Part shown: positions 8,837 to 16,288 of the stretch, piece by piece
How positions within the stretch are numbered: position 1 is the first letter of the stretch
Layout: every line of letters starts with the position of its first letter
Assembly: GCA_963835135.1 (NCBI GenBank)
Contig: CAWIEF010000007.1
Coordinates: forward strand, 1 to 59,986
DNA from: JAVVHH01 sp963835135
GTDB taxonomy: Bacteria; Pseudomonadota; Alphaproteobacteria; Acetobacterales; Acetobacteraceae
Length of the DNA: 59,986 nt
Direction: 5' to 3'
Notes under the pieces: generated by a model
Database searches by the model: none
Seen by the model: the letters and a program-made list of their open reading frames with translations, nothing else
What the model was told of the DNA's origin: nothing
Program-made: the position numbers and the translations under genes

Positions 8837-10861
8837 ATGCGTCAACCCGTGGTTGCTATCCGGAACGTCATAGCAGGTCTCGGCACGTGCAGCATTGCCA
8901 CGGCTCTTGTTCTAGCGAGTTTCGGGCTGTTCGCTTCCCACGTCCAGAAGGCGGGGCTGGACAACATCATCTTGCTCCAGACCACGCTTCACAACCACCA
9001 AAGTGTCAAGTCGGCCATAGACAATCTCCGGACCGACATCCTTCGCTCCGAAGGGGATAAGCTTGGATGGAACCAGGAAGGCACGGCCGCGATCGGCGGC
9101 GATGTCTGGACGCATGCTTCCACCGCAAGGGATGGCATTCAAGAGAACCTGGCCCTTCCGCTTCCGGCTAACTTGCACGACCGCTATCTCCCCATCGTCG
9201 GGTTGGTGGATCACTTCCTGTCTGCGTTCGACGCGGCGAACCTGGAGCTCTCCCATCCGCTGAGAGACAAGCGGAACTACGACATGTTCCGCGCGACCTT
9301 TACTCCGCTCGAGGACGCGATGAACGAGGTCCGCGACGTCCTCGAGTTCCGGCTATCAAAGGCTGAGGAGGAAGGCGCCGGGGTTGCCGCGTTCTCGCAA
9401 CAGGTCATTATCGGGTCGGTGCTGGCGGGCGTGATGGTCCTTGCCCTGATCACCTGGGTGGCCATGAGGATCGTGCGGAAGATCGCGCTCGACTTGGCTT
9501 CCTCGCGCGCCGAGGCCCATCGGCTGGCGTTGCACGACACGCTCACCGGGCTCCCAAACCGCGCGATGTTTGCCGAACGCGTGACCGACGCCCTCGAGCA
9601 GATGCGCCGCAGCAATCATACGATTGCGATGCTGTGCGTTGATCTCGACCGCTTCAAGCAGGTCAACGATACGCTCGGACATCCCAGCGGCGATAAGCTG
9701 CTCGCCCGCGTCGCGGATCGGCTGCGCACGACTGTGCGGGACGGCGACACGGTCGCACGACTTGGCGGCGACGAGTTCGCGATCGTGCAGTGTCCGATTG
9801 CAGGCGCGTACGAGGTTCGGGCGGTCGCCGAGCGGCTGATCCGGGCGCTCTCCCTGCCGTACGACATCGATGGTCAGCAGGTCACGATCGGCGCCAGCAT
9901 CGGCGTGGCGTTTGCGCCGGATGACACCGTTGATGGCGCAGAACTCCTCAAGCTGGCCGATCTGGCGCTATACAGGGCGAAGTCGGATGGCCGGGGAGTG
10001 TTCCGCTTCTTCGAAGCGGGTATGGACACCAACCTGCAGGCACGTCAGAGGCTGGAAACCGAGCTGCGGGTCGCGGTCGACGAGCAGCAGTTTGAGGTCT
10101 TCTACCAACCGCTGATTGAGCTTGCGTCCAACCGCGTGATCGGCTTCGAGGCGCTGATACGCTGGAGGCATCCAGATCGTGGCCTGGTGTCGCCCGATGA
10201 TTTCATCCCGATCGCTGAGGAAACCGGCCTGATCGTGCCGATGGGCGACTGGGTTCTACGTCAAGCCTGTGTGGATGCGATGGCGTGGCCACCGCACATC
10301 TCGGTGGCCGTGAACATCTCCGCAGTGCAGTTCCGCAGCGACGCGCTCAAATCGTCGGTGCTCGACGCACTTGCGTTCAGCGGCCTCGAGCCGAGCCGCT
10401 TGGAACTTGAGTTTACCGAAACCGCGCTGCTCACCGATGCCCGGTCGACGTTCACCATCTTGCAGCAACTGCAGGCGTTCGGCGTCCGCATCGCGATGGA
10501 CGATTTCGGCACCGGGTATTCGTCGCTGAGTTACTTGCGCAGCTTCCCCTTCAACAAGATCAAGATCGACCAAAGCTTCGTCCGTGAGATCGAAACTGAC
10601 CGCGACTGCAAGTCGATCGTCCGTGCCGTGGTGGCATTGGGGCTGAGCCTTGGCATTTCTACGACGGCCGAGGGCGTCGAGAGTCAATCGCAAGTCGAAT
10701 ACCTCAGGGCAGAAGGGTGTGACGTGGTGCAGGGCTACTACTTCAGCCGTCCCGTCCCAGCGATTGAGGTGCCCCATCTTCTCAGCCGCTTGGTCGGGTC
10801 GATACCGGACAACAAGCGGGAGAGATGCGAGTCGGAAATAAGCACGTCGGTACCGGCGTAG
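8837..10861 (+). CDS. Membrane GGDEF-EAL protein (c-di-GMP cyclase/phosphodiesterase)
   Basis: Protein of 674 aa. It has an N-terminal membrane helix (about 8-28), a periplasmic sensor of about 160 residues with no recognised fold, a second helix (about 190-212), then GGDEF and EAL domains. The GGDEF site is intact (LGGDEF, residues 309-314), so cyclase activity is possible. The EAL domain has EALIRW (E438), NISAVQF, ELEFTE, DDFGTGYSSL, KIDQSF and AEGVE, so phosphodiesterase activity is also plausible. Which one dominates cannot be read from sequence. It stands alone between the TRAP operon and an orphan binding protein. Confidence 0.92.
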   Translation: MRQPVVAIRNVIAGLGTCSIATALVLASFGLFASHVQKAGLDNIILLQTTLHNHQSVKSAIDNLRTDILRSEGDKLGWNQEGTAAIGGDVWTHASTARDGIQENLALPLPANLHDRYLPIVGLVDHFLSAFDAANLELSHPLRDKRNYDMFRATFTPLEDAMNEVRDVLEFRLSKAEEEGAGVAAFSQQVIIGSVLAGVMVLALITWVAMRIVRKIALDLASSRAEAHRLALHDTLTGLPNRAMFAERVTDALEQMRRSNHTIAMLCVDLDRFKQVNDTLGHPSGDKLLARVADRLRTTVRDGDTVARLGGDEFAIVQCPIAGAYEVRAVAERLIRALSLPYDIDGQQVTIGASIGVAFAPDDTVDGAELLKLADLALYRAKSDGRGVFRFFEAGMDTNLQARQRLETELRVAVDEQQFEVFYQPLIELASNRVIGFEALIRWRHPDRGLVSPDDFIPIAEETGLIVPMGDWVLRQACVDAMAWPPHISVAVNISAVQFRSDALKSSVLDALAFSGLEPSRLELEFTETALLTDARSTFTILQQLQAFGVRIAMDDFGTGYSSLSYLRSFPFNKIKIDQSFVREIETDRDCKSIVRAVVALGLSLGISTTAEGVESQSQVEYLRAEGCDVVQGYYFSRPVPAIEVPHLLSRLVGSIPDNKRERCESEISTSVPA

Positions 10862-10954
10862 GCCGGAATGGCACTAAAATGCCTGCCGACTGGGCCGAAC
10901 CACACGAGCAGCGTTCGATCGATTTAGCACAGCCAAGATGGACCATGAGCCGCC

Positions 10955-12145
10955 ATGACGCACAATAACCTAGGGCGCCGACAACTGATCGGAGGCGCCG
11001 CCGCCGGATTAGCTTTCGCGGGGAACCCTGCCCGGGCAGCCAGCGGCATGCTGACTATTGGCTGCCTGTTGCCACTCTCCGGGGACTACGCCGACCACGG
11101 CGTATACTATGAGAACGGCATCAGGACATTTCAGGCGCTTCACGGTGCTAGCGTCGCGGGCCTGCCGGTCAAGCTGGTGTTCCGCGACGACCGGGGACCG
11201 GCATCGGGCGATCTGTCCCGGCGGATGACCCAGGAGCTGATCATCCGCGAGAAGGCCGACGTGGTCCTCGGGTACGCCTTCACTCCGAACGCCATGTCTT
11301 CCGCCTCGGTGCTGACAGAGGCCAAAGTGCCGGGCGTGATCATCAACGCGGCCACCTCGGCAATCACGAGTAAGTCGGCGTATTTCGTCCGCGCCTCCTC
11401 CACCCTGCCCCAGGTTTGCTATGTATTCGGCAGATATGCCGGAGAACACGGCATAAAAACGGTCTACTCCATCGTGTCCGACTATGGGCCGGGCATCGAC
11501 GCCGAGACCTGGTTTCGGAAGGGATTGGAGGAAAGTGGGGGGAGGGTCGTCGGCGGTGTCCGGACGCGTGTGTTCGAGACGAACTACGCTCCGTTCCTGC
11601 AAAGCGCCATCGAGGCCCGGCCCGATGCGGTCTTCTCGTTCGATTTGGGGGGCGATGTGGCAGTCGCATTCATGAAAGACGCTCATGAAAGTGGCTTGTC
11701 TGCCAAAGGCATCAAGTTGTTGGTCACCGGCGATGTCGTCGAGGACAACAACCTACTGCTTTTCGGTGATGCGTTGAAGGACGTTGTTTCGGCCCACTTC
11801 TACCAGACCGGGCTAACCAACCCCTCCAACAAGGCATTCCTCACGAAATTCGCGGAGCTGTTCGGGAGGGATGCGGTGCCCAATTTCCGGACGGTGGAGG
11901 GGTATGACGGAATGGCGCTCATTTATCAGGCCGTGACGAAGGCCAAGGGCGACCTTTCTTCGACGGCACTCATGGCGGCGTTCAAATCTGCATCGGTCGA
12001 AAGCCCTCGCGGCGCGCTCACCATCGATCCCGAGACGCGCGAGGCGGTTCAGACAGTCTACATCCGCGATGGCCGCCGGGTCGACGGCAAGTGGCAGAAC
12101 GTGGAAATTGCGTCCTTTCCGGCCAGCAAGGACCCGACGAGATAG
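10955..12145 (+). CDS. ABC transporter substrate-binding protein (LivK-like), Tat signal
   Basis: Periplasmic binding protein of 396 aa of the branched-chain amino acid/amide (type I fold) family. The N-terminus is a Tat signal (GRRQLIGGAAAGLAF, cleavage near ARA-A). TIGCLLPLSGDYADHG is the classic start of the mature LivK-type lobe, and the C-terminus (GALTIDPETREAVQTVYIRD) is also typical. No permease or ATPase gene is nearby, so it is an orphan receptor or works with a transporter encoded elsewhere. The ligand is not inferable. Confidence 0.88.
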   Translation: MTHNNLGRRQLIGGAAAGLAFAGNPARAASGMLTIGCLLPLSGDYADHGVYYENGIRTFQALHGASVAGLPVKLVFRDDRGPASGDLSRRMTQELIIREKADVVLGYAFTPNAMSSASVLTEAKVPGVIINAATSAITSKSAYFVRASSTLPQVCYVFGRYAGEHGIKTVYSIVSDYGPGIDAETWFRKGLEESGGRVVGGVRTRVFETNYAPFLQSAIEARPDAVFSFDLGGDVAVAFMKDAHESGLSAKGIKLLVTGDVVEDNNLLLFGDALKDVVSAHFYQTGLTNPSNKAFLTKFAELFGRDAVPNFRTVEGYDGMALIYQAVTKAKGDLSSTALMAAFKSASVESPRGALTIDPETREAVQTVYIRDGRRVDGKWQNVEIASFPASKDPTR

Positions 12146-12176
12146 CCCGCGGAATATCGATCGCCCGACGCGGCTA
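12143..12176. terminator. Weak hairpin between convergent genes
   Basis: The two convergent stop codons sit in an imperfect inverted repeat (TAGCCCGCG against CGCGGCTA, one bulged base, loop of about 17). There is no T-tract. It could be a weak bidirectional terminator. Confidence 0.25.
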
Positions 12177-12617
12177 GCCCGTGGCTTTTGGTCGGCTTCG
12201 CGGCGCCCGTCCATGGCTGAACAGGCTCTCGTACGCACTGCGCAGTTTGTCCTGATACGCCAGCTTGTATGATGTCGTGGCGCTATTGTAGCGCCCGGCC
12301 GCGTCCCAAAGGTCGCCTCCGGCAGCGCGCATGTTGTTCCGCAAAACATAACCGGCTGCCCAGATGTTGAAGCATCCATCGTCGCGCAGTTTGGTTTGAA
12401 CCTCGGCGGTGGGACGCCGAAGCACGACGGCGAGGGTCGGTGCCCAGGTTTCCATGTTGATCTGGGCCGGGCCGCAATCGTGCGAGCCATTGGATTGCAG
12501 CGTGCACGCCCCGACTTGGCCACCCTCGGTTTTCAGAATGGTCCAAAGCAGCGGCTCTGGCACTTGGAACAATGCCGCCGCTCCCGCGATGCAGGCCGCC
12601 GTCAAGGGCAAGAGCAT
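12174..12617 (-). CDS. Lytic transglycosylase-like (SLT fold) protein
   Basis: Small periplasmic protein of 147 aa. After a hydrophobic, signal-like N-terminus (MLLPLTAACIAGAAALF) comes an SLT-type lysozyme fold: LLWTILKTEGG with the catalytic Glu, CGPAQIN (the GxxQIN motif) and WAAGYVLRNN, ending in AAGRYNSATTSYKLAYQDKL. Two Cys flank the catalytic region. This VirB1/pilus-type transglycosylase likely opens peptidoglycan for the filament or secretion apparatus encoded just downstream on the other strand. It is three bases after the preceding gene on the same strand. Confidence 0.8.
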   Translation of the reverse strand: MLLPLTAACIAGAAALFQVPEPLLWTILKTEGGQVGACTLQSNGSHDCGPAQINMETWAPTLAVVLRRPTAEVQTKLRDDGCFNIWAAGYVLRNNMRAAGGDLWDAAGRYNSATTSYKLAYQDKLRSAYESLFSHGRAPRSRPKATG

Positions 12618-12620
12618 CGA

Positions 12621-13022
12621 TCAGTGCACCAATTGCATCGCATAGGCGAGCGCCGTCGCACCGTCCCGCTCGAACTCCCAGATGTCGACCACGGAGACCC
12701 CTGGCGGCACGTCGAGGCGAAACAGGCGCGAGAACGTGTGCGCTAGGGCAGCGGGGTGCAAGGCCGGGTCGCCGCTATGTTGCTTGAGCGCGTTGCAGAT
12801 CGTCACCAAATCGCCGCAACCCGGCTCGAACAATTCGCCGTCATGCTGTTGAGCCACCTGGTCCAGGATGACCCGGGCGATGCGGCGATGGTGGGAACGG
12901 GGGAGCGGCGCCTCGAAGCGGGAGAACGCGACGCGGACGGCGAATTTACCTCTCGGTGTGGCGAGCGCTCGCTGAACCGCGGCCAGCAGTTCAGTCTCCT
13001 CCGTCATCCCTTCCGGGCTCAT
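12621..13022 (-). CDS. Hypothetical protein, possibly a degenerate signalling domain
   Basis: Protein of 133 aa with no firm family. KFAVRVAFSRFEAPLPRSHH, then GELFEPGCGDLVTIC and PGVSVVDIWEF, recall the N-terminal domain found in front of EAL domains in some alphaproteobacteria. That is a resemblance from memory, not a proven match. ATG 13022 was chosen (GGA about seven bases upstream); TTG 13052 and ATG 13007 are in frame. It forms a two-gene unit with the lytic transglycosylase and diverges from the PilZ gene. Confidence 0.5.
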   Translation of the reverse strand: MSPEGMTEETELLAAVQRALATPRGKFAVRVAFSRFEAPLPRSHHRRIARVILDQVAQQHDGELFEPGCGDLVTICNALKQHSGDPALHPAALAHTFSRLFRLDVPPGVSVVDIWEFERDGATALAYAMQLVH

Positions 13023-13189
13023 AAATCGTTCCACTGCACGTCCCTTTTGCAACGAGGCACTGAGACGGGAAGTATGGGAGCAAGAAGTTAAGAACTGATT
13101 TCGCGATCAGGTCCTGGCGCGATTTAATCTGTTGTTCACTCATCTGGGCCAGAATGCACATCGTCGCCGGCGGCTATGGGCACAACACG

Positions 13190-13534
13190 ATGAAAACTAG
13201 CACAACTTCTGGCGCAGAGCGGCGCCGAGAGCGTCGATACCAAGTCGAGCTTCCCGCAACCGTGCAGGGCACTCGAGCCGGTGGTGCCGTCTTGCCTGTC
13301 TCCGTCTCAGACCTTTCGGCGTCCGGAGCTTTGATCAGCGTGGACGTAGCGCATGCCGAATATGAGCTTGGGGAACGGATCGTCCTGGTCGTGGCTGAGT
13401 TCGGGCCGATCGACGCGCAGGTCGCCCATGTCGGCTCCCAGTTCTATGGCCTGCAGTTCCTGACGCCGCATCTCCACCGAGACCGGCTGACCGCTTGGCT
13501 GCAGCTCGAGGCCAACACTGGCCAGGCGATCTAA
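13190..13534 (+). CDS. PilZ-domain protein
   Basis: Single-domain PilZ protein of 114 aa, a c-di-GMP receptor fold. Both binding motifs are present: RRRERRYQVEL (RxxxR) and DLSASGALI (D/NxSxxG). The family often controls type IV pili or motility, which fits its place at the head of the filament cluster. ATG 13190 was used; ATG 13154 in frame would add 12 residues and neither has a strong ribosome binding site. The next gene starts within a few bases. Confidence 0.88.
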   Translation: MKTSTTSGAERRRERRYQVELPATVQGTRAGGAVLPVSVSDLSASGALISVDVAHAEYELGERIVLVVAEFGPIDAQVAHVGSQFYGLQFLTPHLHRDRLTAWLQLEANTGQAI

Positions 13535-13536
13535 CC

Positions 13537-14022
13537 GTGTTGACGATGGTTCACGGCGCGGCTCTCGGGACGTTCACAGTGGCCCTCTTGGTATTGACCG
13601 TCTTCGACGTCAGAACGGGCCGCCTTCCTGACCGGATCGTATTGCCATGCCTATGGGTGGGGCTCCTCCTGAACAGCAGCCCGGCCGCCCTCGTACCGGC
13701 AAGTGACGCCATCGTCGGCGCGGCCGCCGGTTACGCCGTGCTGAGATCGCTCGGCACCCTCTACGAGCTCCGGCGCACCGGAGCCGCGTTCGGCCGCGGG
13801 GATATGAAGCTGTCCGCGATGATTGGCGCATGGCTCGGCGTAGGCGCGCTGCCCTCCGTTTTGCTCGTCGCTTTCGTGTCAGGGACTGCGGCTGTCGTCG
13901 TGCCTCTGCTGCTGCGCAGACTGAGCTTGAAGCACAAGATCCCGTTCGGCCCGGCGCTCGCGGCTGGCGGCGCGCTCACCCTGCTATCCGGGCCGTCGCT
14001 ATTTGGGCTGCTCTCATTATGA
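13537..14022 (+). CDS. pilD: Prepilin peptidase (A24 type IV leader peptidase)
   Basis: Inner-membrane aspartic protease of 161 aa that removes the prepilin leader. Two catalytic Asp regions are visible: DVRTGRLPDRIVLP and GRGDMKLSAM (GxGDxKL). The C-terminus has the FGPALAAGG motif. It lacks the N-terminal zinc/methyltransferase domain of PilD/GspO, so it is the short form seen in TadV/CpaA and many alphaproteobacteria. GTG 13537 has AGGCGA seven bases upstream; TTG 13540 and ATG 13546 are alternatives. It lies directly before the pilin gene, its presumed substrate. Confidence 0.88.
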   Translation: MLTMVHGAALGTFTVALLVLTVFDVRTGRLPDRIVLPCLWVGLLLNSSPAALVPASDAIVGAAAGYAVLRSLGTLYELRRTGAAFGRGDMKLSAMIGAWLGVGALPSVLLVAFVSGTAAVVVPLLLRRLSLKHKIPFGPALAAGGALTLLSGPSLFGLLSL

Positions 14023-14127
14023 ATGAGCGAAAATGAGGGCTTGTATACAGAATTCCTTAAGCAATTCAGGCCACAGTGAATCGTGCGCAGGCCCAAGCCC
14101 GCGTTAGCTTGAAAACAGGATTGAGAC

Positions 14128-14709
14128 ATGAAAAAGGTTGAGCAAACCCAGCCCCCGGCAAAGGAAGAGGGCTTCACACTCGTCGAGCTGATGATCGTCG
14201 TCACGATCATCGGCATCCTGGCTGCAGTAGCCATCCCAAAGTATCTGTCATACGTTAGGACTAGTCAGACCGCCGAGGCGGGAAATACGGCTGGTTTGAT
14301 CGTCAGCGCGGTCCGTGCCTACATGGATGCGCAGGGATTGACCGGGCCAACATTCAACAATTACTTCCTGGCGACGAATGGCGATACCAAGCCGACCGGC
14401 GCGACCACCGATCTCTCGACCGTGCTGCCGCAGCTTGCTCTCCCGTCAACCTCCACATTCAACTACGCCGTCACGTCGAGCGCGACGACGGATAATGGCA
14501 GCGACGTCCAGTTCTGCGTCACTGCCTACAGCCGCAACTACTCGCCCGCGATCGTGCTCTTCTCGTCATTTCCCGCAAAAGGAACCAACGCGTCGTGGCA
14601 GGGCCGGATGTTCACGGGTAACTTCGTGAATGGCGCGACGGCGGTTGCTGGCGGCTACTGCTCGGTTCCCTCGGGTGCCCCGGCTGCCACGAGCGCGACG
14701 CAGAGTTAG
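14128..14709 (+). CDS. Type IV pilin / major pseudopilin
   Basis: Filament subunit precursor, 193 aa. A 15-residue hydrophilic leader ends in Gly, and cleavage is before F16 (EEG-FTLVELMIVVTIIGI); Glu at mature position 5 is E20. The following 25 residues form the hydrophobic N-terminal helix. Cys130 and Cys178 are placed to form the C-terminal D-region disulfide of type IVa pilins. The C-terminus is rich in Ala/Ser/Thr. It is the only pilin-like gene seen in the cluster. The 105-base upstream region is AT-richer than its surroundings, suggesting its own promoter, and a GGA lies before the ATG. Confidence 0.92.
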   Translation: MKKVEQTQPPAKEEGFTLVELMIVVTIIGILAAVAIPKYLSYVRTSQTAEAGNTAGLIVSAVRAYMDAQGLTGPTFNNYFLATNGDTKPTGATTDLSTVLPQLALPSTSTFNYAVTSSATTDNGSDVQFCVTAYSRNYSPAIVLFSSFPAKGTNASWQGRMFTGNFVNGATAVAGGYCSVPSGAPAATSATQS

Positions 14710-14734
14710 TCACGTTAGCGGACAGGGGCTAACG

Positions 14735-16288
14735 ATGTATGCGACGTCGTTCCGCCGAGCTACCGATCGTTATACCGGCTGGCGGTTGATCGGAGAGGGC
14801 GGAACGGCTCGGGTGTTCCGGGTGGAGGACGGCGAGCTCGGAATCCCGCTGGCGGTCAAGATACTGCGGCCCGAATTGTGCGCCGACGGTCGGCAGGTTG
14901 AGGCCATGCGGCGAGAGGTTCTGATCTCGCGGGCATTGCGGCATCCCAATATCTGCCCCGTTCACGACCTCTACGAGGGCTCCCAAGGTGTGGGCGTCAT
15001 CATGGATTTGCTCGAGGGGCAAGACCTCAAGCAATGGATCGACGGGCACCGCGGTCGGCTCCTGGACACGCTCGATGATCGCTTTCTCGCATTTCGCAGG
15101 ATCAGCGAGGCGCTGGCCTTGGCCCACCGCCAGATCATCCACCGTGATTTGAAGCCTGCCAACATCTTCCTCCGGAACGGAGACATCGGCTTTCCGCTCA
15201 TCATGGATTTCGGCCTCTCGCTGCAAGGAACCGCCGGCGAAGGATTCTCGGGCGGCACCCCGAAATACATGGCGCCCGAGCAATACTTGGCGCCGGCCAC
15301 GGTCGACGGCCGGACCGACCTGTTCTCGCTCGGGGTGATCGCCTACGAGCTGCTGACGGATGGGCGCATCCCGGAAAGCAGCCTGCGTGACCTTCTCCGT
15401 ACGCGGGTCGTGCCGCAGGTCGGCGACGGCGGATTAACGCCGCCCAGCGCGTATTGTCGGGCCATTCCGGCCGCCCTCGATCGCCTCATCGTCCAACTCG
15501 TTCAGAGCGACCCGAACTGCCGGCCGCGCTCTGCCGAGGAAGTATCGCGTGCGCTCGAATGCATCCAACTCGGTGCTGTCGTGCCCGAGGCACCCCAGGG
15601 CAAGCTGGGACCCATGCATGAGGTGCCCGGCGGCTTGTATTCCGTGGGCACGGCCCGTAAGGCCGGTGGACGTAAGTTGCGTCAGGTGAAGATCTCACCG
15701 TTCCGGATCGCTCGCAATCCGGTCACGAATGCCGAATACGCCAGCTTCGTCGAGAGCACCGGCTATCGCGTGCCCGCGTTCATGGGCCAAGCCGGGTTCG
15801 CCTTGCCGAAGGCCCCGGTGGTCGGCATAACATGGCAGGACGCTGCCGCGTATGCCGCGTGGGCTGGTGGACGCCTTCCCACGGAGATTGAGTGGGAGAT
15901 CGCTGCCAAGGCTGGCGACGAAGGGGCGGAATACCCCTGGGGCGCAGGTGCACCAACGCCGACGCAAGCCAATATCGACCGGGTTTGCGACCACCCGACC
16001 GAGATGGAGAGCTACCCGAGCGGGCGAAATCCTTGGGGCCTTTCGGATGTGTGCGGCAACGTGTGGGAGTGGTGCGCCGACGGCTGGGACGATGAGCTGT
16101 TCCGGCGGTTGGTCGAAGGCCAGCTCGATCCGGTCGGCCGCGACAATCCCCAGGTGCGCGCCATTCGTGGCGGCAGTTTCGACAGCTTCGCAACCACCGG
16201 CCGTTGCACATTCCGAGGCAAAGCCCCGGCAAATGAAGTGCGCGCCGATGTCGGCTTCCGTCTTGCGGCCGGTCCCACCGATCGATGA
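14735..16288 (+). CDS. Ser/Thr protein kinase fused to FGE-sulfatase (SUMF1-like) domain
   Basis: Protein of 517 aa with a Hanks-type kinase at about 14-290 and a formylglycine-generating-enzyme-like fold at about 310-512. The kinase has the Gly loop GEGGTARV, catalytic Lys K42 (LAVKIL), HRDLKPAN (D138), DFG at 158-160 and GGTPKYMAPEQ, so it looks active and soluble (no membrane helix). The second domain has GRLPTEIEWEIAAKAG, NPWGLSDVCGNVWEWCADGW, IRGGSF and VGFRLA. The Cys pair of true FGE enzymes is not both present, so it is more likely a ligand-binding module. ATG 14735 follows AGGGG. It ends in an ATGA overlap with the assembly ATPase gene, tying phosphorylation to the machine. Confidence 0.92.
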   Translation: MYATSFRRATDRYTGWRLIGEGGTARVFRVEDGELGIPLAVKILRPELCADGRQVEAMRREVLISRALRHPNICPVHDLYEGSQGVGVIMDLLEGQDLKQWIDGHRGRLLDTLDDRFLAFRRISEALALAHRQIIHRDLKPANIFLRNGDIGFPLIMDFGLSLQGTAGEGFSGGTPKYMAPEQYLAPATVDGRTDLFSLGVIAYELLTDGRIPESSLRDLLRTRVVPQVGDGGLTPPSAYCRAIPAALDRLIVQLVQSDPNCRPRSAEEVSRALECIQLGAVVPEAPQGKLGPMHEVPGGLYSVGTARKAGGRKLRQVKISPFRIARNPVTNAEYASFVESTGYRVPAFMGQAGFALPKAPVVGITWQDAAAYAAWAGGRLPTEIEWEIAAKAGDEGAEYPWGAGAPTPTQANIDRVCDHPTEMESYPSGRNPWGLSDVCGNVWEWCADGWDDELFRRLVEGQLDPVGRDNPQVRAIRGGSFDSFATTGRCTFRGKAPANEVRADVGFRLAAGPTDR

